From the NCBI GenBank assembly GCA_052117605.1, contig JBQKIT010000032.1: 10,371 bases of DNA. One strand, written 5' to 3'. Position 1 is the stretch's first letter; each line of letters starts with the position of its first letter. Below, piece by piece: positions 9,016-10,371 of the stretch. The stretch is from CAG-791 sp000431495. GTDB taxonomy: Bacteria; Bacillota; Clostridia; Lachnospirales; Lachnospiraceae. Under the pieces are notes generated by a model. That model ran no database searches. It saw only the letters and a list, made by a program, of their open reading frames with translations, and was not told the origin of the DNA. A program made the position numbers and the translations under genes.

Positions 9016-9076
9016 ATTAACTCTGATTGACCTGAATCCATTCCCATTAACTATTGATGCAGACCCCATTAACTAT
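9016..9076 (-). promoter_or_regulatory. Direct-repeat operator candidate in the NACHT leader (AGTTAAT x3)
   Basis: On the minus strand the 12-mer ATAGTTAATGGG occurs exactly twice (9065-9076 and 9043-9054), 22 bp apart, which is about two helical turns. A third partial copy, AGTTAAT (9016-9022), follows 30 bp further on. Same-face direct repeats at two-turn spacing suggest a dimeric DNA-binding protein. The 9-mer ATAGTTAAT matches the published LytTR/AgrA consensus at 8 of 9 positions with the usual 13-bp spacer, but the sites lie downstream of the promoter I predict. The operon's own XRE protein is an alternative binder. Confidence 0.5.
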
Positions 9077-9100
9077 AAGTTAGACAGTGAAGATAAGAAG

Positions 9101-9111
9101 TTGTCTGACAA
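9101..9111. promoter_or_regulatory. Palindromic operator candidate TTGTC-T-GACAA
   Basis: This is an 11-bp perfect palindrome with one central base. It lies just downstream of the predicted transcription start of the NACHT operon (about 9117), where a repressor would block the polymerase. XRE/Cro-family proteins commonly bind palindromes of this size. That the regulator at 6068-6310 binds here is inference. Confidence 0.4.
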
Positions 9112-9123
9112 TAGTCTTTCTAA

Positions 9124-9152
9124 AGTATATCAGATTATCATCTCATCTTCAA
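9124..9152 (-). promoter_or_regulatory. Predicted sigma-A promoter of the NACHT operon
   Basis: On the minus strand the -35 is TTGAAG (9152-9147), the spacer is exactly 17 nt, and the -10 is TATACT (9129-9124) preceded by TG plus one base, an extended -10. Transcription would start near 9117, giving a leader of about 120 nt before the NACHT ATG. It could drive all four genes, as the downstream gaps are too short for strong independent promoters. Confidence 0.65.
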
Positions 9153-9294
9153 TATAGTTTCTTTGCGTTTCTAAATATTTTCGATGAATTTGAAAACAAT
9201 TTATTCATCAATTTGGAAGCAGCAATCTGTCCCGAGTAAGACATTAAACTGCTTGACTCCATGCCTGCTCACCCGGTGCACAGAGTGGCTCGAA
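9153..9294. other. Gene-free stretch in the divergent intergenic region
   Basis: I see no credible gene, RNA or strong promoter here. The left part (about 9153-9215) is AT-rich, as expected upstream of the minus-strand promoter, and could include an UP-like element. The right part turns more GC-rich. I found no convincing plus-strand promoter for the sigma-like gene. Confidence 0.4.
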
Positions 9295-9428
9295 CAGTCA
9301 TGAGGTCAAAAATTTAATACCAACCAGCCTACGAGCATGGCTGGCCAATCGAAACGTGTTAATTCCCGTTCCGGTTTGGTCGGCTATGCCTTTTTTCATG
9401 ACTGCCCTCCGGTTCGGGACCAACCGAG
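9295..9428 (+). promoter_or_regulatory. Structured leader upstream of the sigma-like gene
   Basis: Several complementary segments lie just before the gene. CAGTCATGA (9295-9303) is the exact complement of TCATGACTG (9396-9404). Nested inside is the hairpin CCAGCC (9324-9329) / GGCTGG (9339-9344). GGTTTGGTC (9373-9381) can pair imperfectly with an upstream ACCAACC (9319-9325) or a downstream GACCAACC (9418-9425), so these pairings are mutually exclusive. This suggests an RNA switch or attenuator, or protein-binding sites. No folding calculation was possible. Confidence 0.35.
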
Positions 9429-9430
9429 CA

Positions 9431-9437
9431 GGAGGTG
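9431..9437 (+). promoter_or_regulatory. Ribosome binding site deciding the sigma-like start
   Basis: GGAGGTG lies 5 nt before the ATG at 9443. This supports that start over an in-frame candidate at 9356, which would add 29 residues translated from the structured leader. Confidence 0.8.
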
Positions 9438-9442
9438 CTCTC

Positions 9443-9964
9443 ATGACAAACACAGGAAATAACAGCAAACGTCTTTACTTTAAAGACACTAACGAATGGA
9501 TCAATGTTCCAGAAGAACTGTACACGGAGTATATGCGCTACCGTGACAGAACTCGCAAAAGAATGCAGGGACGTGGAGAATGCACCCTTAATAAGGAACG
9601 TTTCTGGTACTGCGATGGTGACTGCATAGGTTGTCAGTATCGTACAGACGGCAGATTTACTCCGCTGGACAAGCCTTTAACGAACGATGAGAGTGGCGAG
9701 GAATATTCCCTGCTCGATATCATCGGTGATCCAAAGGCTGAATTTGCAGATCAGATCGTAGATAAGATTTACTATCGCCAGATCATTAACCGGCTCTTGG
9801 ATATATACCCAGAAGCCATCACAATCGGAGAACTCCGGATGAAGGGAAAAACTGATACAGAAATTGCTGAAATTATCGGAGTAAACCGTACGACCTTCAG
9901 AAGCCGCCTCGAAAAGGCAAAGGAACAGATCTACGAAGAGATGGGTGGAAACATCTTCGAATAA
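9443..9964 (+). CDS. Sigma-70 region-4-like protein with a Cys cluster (mobile-element type)
   Basis: This 173-aa soluble protein has a C-terminal helix-turn-helix resembling sigma-70 region 4: ITIGELRMKGKTDTEIAEII then GVNRTTFRSRLEKAKEQI (about 126-163). It lacks the region-2 core of a complete sigma factor. The middle has C57-x3-C61-x2-C64 (CDGDCIGC), with C47 nearby, so it could bind a metal. In integrative elements of gut Clostridia such proteins sit beside small genes and conjugation or recombination genes and probably regulate them. This is family recall, and no transfer gene is visible in this window. The gene is divergent from the NACHT operon, with 447 nt between the two starts, and is followed after about 127 nt by the small genes. 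I see no clear terminator after the stop. It could be a DNA-binding regulator rather than a true sigma factor. Confidence 0.8.
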   Translation: MTNTGNNSKRLYFKDTNEWINVPEELYTEYMRYRDRTRKRMQGRGECTLNKERFWYCDGDCIGCQYRTDGRFTPLDKPLTNDESGEEYSLLDIIGDPKAEFADQIVDKIYYRQIINRLLDIYPEAITIGELRMKGKTDTEIAEIIGVNRTTFRSRLEKAKEQIYEEMGGNIFE

Positions 9965-10020
9965 GCAATCCCATTTTTCTCACCTCAGTAATAAGAATCA
10001 ATAAATTTTCATCGTCAATC

Positions 10021-10090
10021 CGGGTACCTCACCTCCATTGGGTCTTGTAAGGAGCAGCAAAACAAACGCTCCGGAATGGAGGTGAACCCG
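10021..10090 (+). promoter_or_regulatory. Long stem-loop burying the ribosome binding site of the next gene
   Basis: TCACCTCCATT (10029-10039) is a perfect 11-bp complement of AATGGAGGTGA (10075-10085). With a 3-nt bulge (10026-10028) the stem extends by CGGGT (10021-10025) against ACCCG (10086-10090). Within the loop a second hairpin, GGAGC (10051-10055) / GCTCC (10068-10072), can form. The right arm contains GGAGGTG (10078-10084), the ribosome binding site of the gene at 10092, so folding should block its translation. No T run follows, so it is not an intrinsic terminator. Confidence 0.75.
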
Positions 10091-10091
10091 A

Positions 10092-10289
10092 GTGGATAAG
10101 AACAAGATCACAAAGCAAGACGTTGTCAGAGTTCTGAACGTGATAGGCATTATAGCCTCACGTCTGGCAGATCTGATTGACGAACTTGCCAACAGCAAAC
10201 CACAGGAAAGGAGTGAAAACAATGTCAAAAATGAGCGAAATGGATCTCATCATAAAGAGTTGCAATTTGCGGAGGGCATCGGCCACTGA
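10092..10289 (+). CDS. Small hypothetical protein of the mobile element
   Basis: This 65-aa gene starts at GTG (10092-10094), 7 nt after GGAGGTG. The N-terminal 33 residues are a likely helix pair, with LNVIGIIASRLADLIDELA (about 16-34) amphipathic to hydrophobic. The remainder is polar and charged. It has no recognisable domain, though I recall similar short proteins beside sigma-like genes in clostridial elements. Its last 68 nt overlap the start of the next gene in another frame, so the true protein may end differently if a frameshift is present. Its translation is probably controlled by the stem-loop that covers its ribosome binding site. Confidence 0.6.
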   Translation: MDKNKITKQDVVRVLNVIGIIASRLADLIDELANSKPQERSENNVKNERNGSHHKELQFAEGIGH

Positions 10290-10371
10290 TGCGTTGACCA
10301 GCGGCCGCCTGGCGGATCAAAACGGCCGCCCTCCAGATAACCCTAATTCAGTTCTTCAGTTGGATCATCAC
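10222..10371 (+). CDS. Second small gene, partial, runs off the right edge
   Basis: An open frame of 50 codons begins at the ATG 10222-10224 and has no stop before the window end. AAGGAG lies 8 nt upstream, an excellent site. It begins MSKMSEMDLIIK and later reads SGRLADQNGRPPDNP, which is polar with no known motif. The start resembles short proteins beginning MSEMDL that I recall from clostridial mobile elements, where ELR-like residues follow. Here the expected KEL appears in another frame (10250-10258), so a one-base indel is possible. It overlaps the preceding small gene by 68 nt. Function unknown. Confidence 0.5.
   Translation, partial: MSKMSEMDLIIKSCNLRRASATDALTSGRLADQNGRPPDNPNSVLQLDHH

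Noticed and set aside
8842..9069. Minus-strand 75-codon frame overlapping the NACHT start
   Set aside because: It overlaps the first 150 nt of a clearly coding gene in another frame and covers the direct repeats; no domain is seen.
9240..9350. Possible tRNA or attachment site in the GC-richer intergenic part
   Set aside because: No cloverleaf arms or T-loop consensus could be matched, and no direct-repeat pair typical of an att site was found in the window.
9381..9396. Intrinsic terminator at the T run before the sigma-like gene
   Set aside because: Only a 3-bp GGC/GCC stem precedes the six T residues, too weak for a terminator.
9356..9442. Longer N-terminus of the sigma-like protein
   Set aside because: The extra 29 residues come from the structured leader, while the ATG at 9443 has a strong ribosome binding site.
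10076..10099. Seven-residue leader peptide before the small gene
   Set aside because: The only Shine-Dalgarno-like AAGGAG (10049-10054) is 21 nt upstream and partly in a hairpin, so I do not call it as a gene.

Overview
The window looks like part of an integrative/conjugative-type accessory element from a gut-associated Clostridia (Lachnospiraceae/Ruminococcaceae-like) Firmicute. This is judged from strong GGAGG-type ribosome binding sites, the moderate-GC codon use, a zinc-finger-like sigma-region-4 protein typical of mobile elements in that group, and the protein families present. Assignment below class is inference.

About 90 percent of the window (46-8995) is one minus-strand, defence-like operon. 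In transcription order it encodes: a NACHT-type STAND ATPase (8995-6344) with a long uncharacterised N-terminal domain and a very acidic C-terminus; an 80-aa XRE/Cro-family regulator (6310-6068); a 1060-aa fusion of a PLD-family nuclease-like domain and an SNF2-type helicase (6071-2889); and an Eco57I-like N6-adenine methyltransferase (2888-46). The genes are packed tightly: 33 nt from the NACHT stop to the chosen regulator start, a 4-nt ATGA overlap, then a TAA directly abutting an ATG. A good sigma-A promoter with an extended -10 lies 130-160 nt upstream of the NACHT start. The leader carries a TTGTC/GACAA palindrome and three copies of an AGTTAAT motif.

The methyltransferase is broken. One T appears to be missing from a short T run (minus strand, 1756-1759), splitting it into a 422-aa N-terminal piece and a C-terminal piece with the catalytic motifs. 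The reading frame then ends early, about 160 residues after NPPY, inside a stretch of short repeats at the left edge (24-86). The presumed target-recognition region is absent. A helicase/nuclease module beside a dead methyltransferase, headed by a NACHT protein, is the most interesting feature here.

The right end (9443-10371) is plus-strand and divergent. It holds a sigma-70-region-4-like protein with a CxxxCxxC motif and two small genes, the second running off the edge. The first small gene has its ribosome binding site buried in a long, near-perfect stem. This half looks like the backbone of the mobile element, and the minus-strand operon looks like its cargo. The 447-nt divergent intergenic region (8996-9442) holds the operon promoter and repeats on its left side and a structured leader of the sigma-like gene on its right. 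I see no tRNA, rRNA, CRISPR array, transposase or integrase gene in the window.
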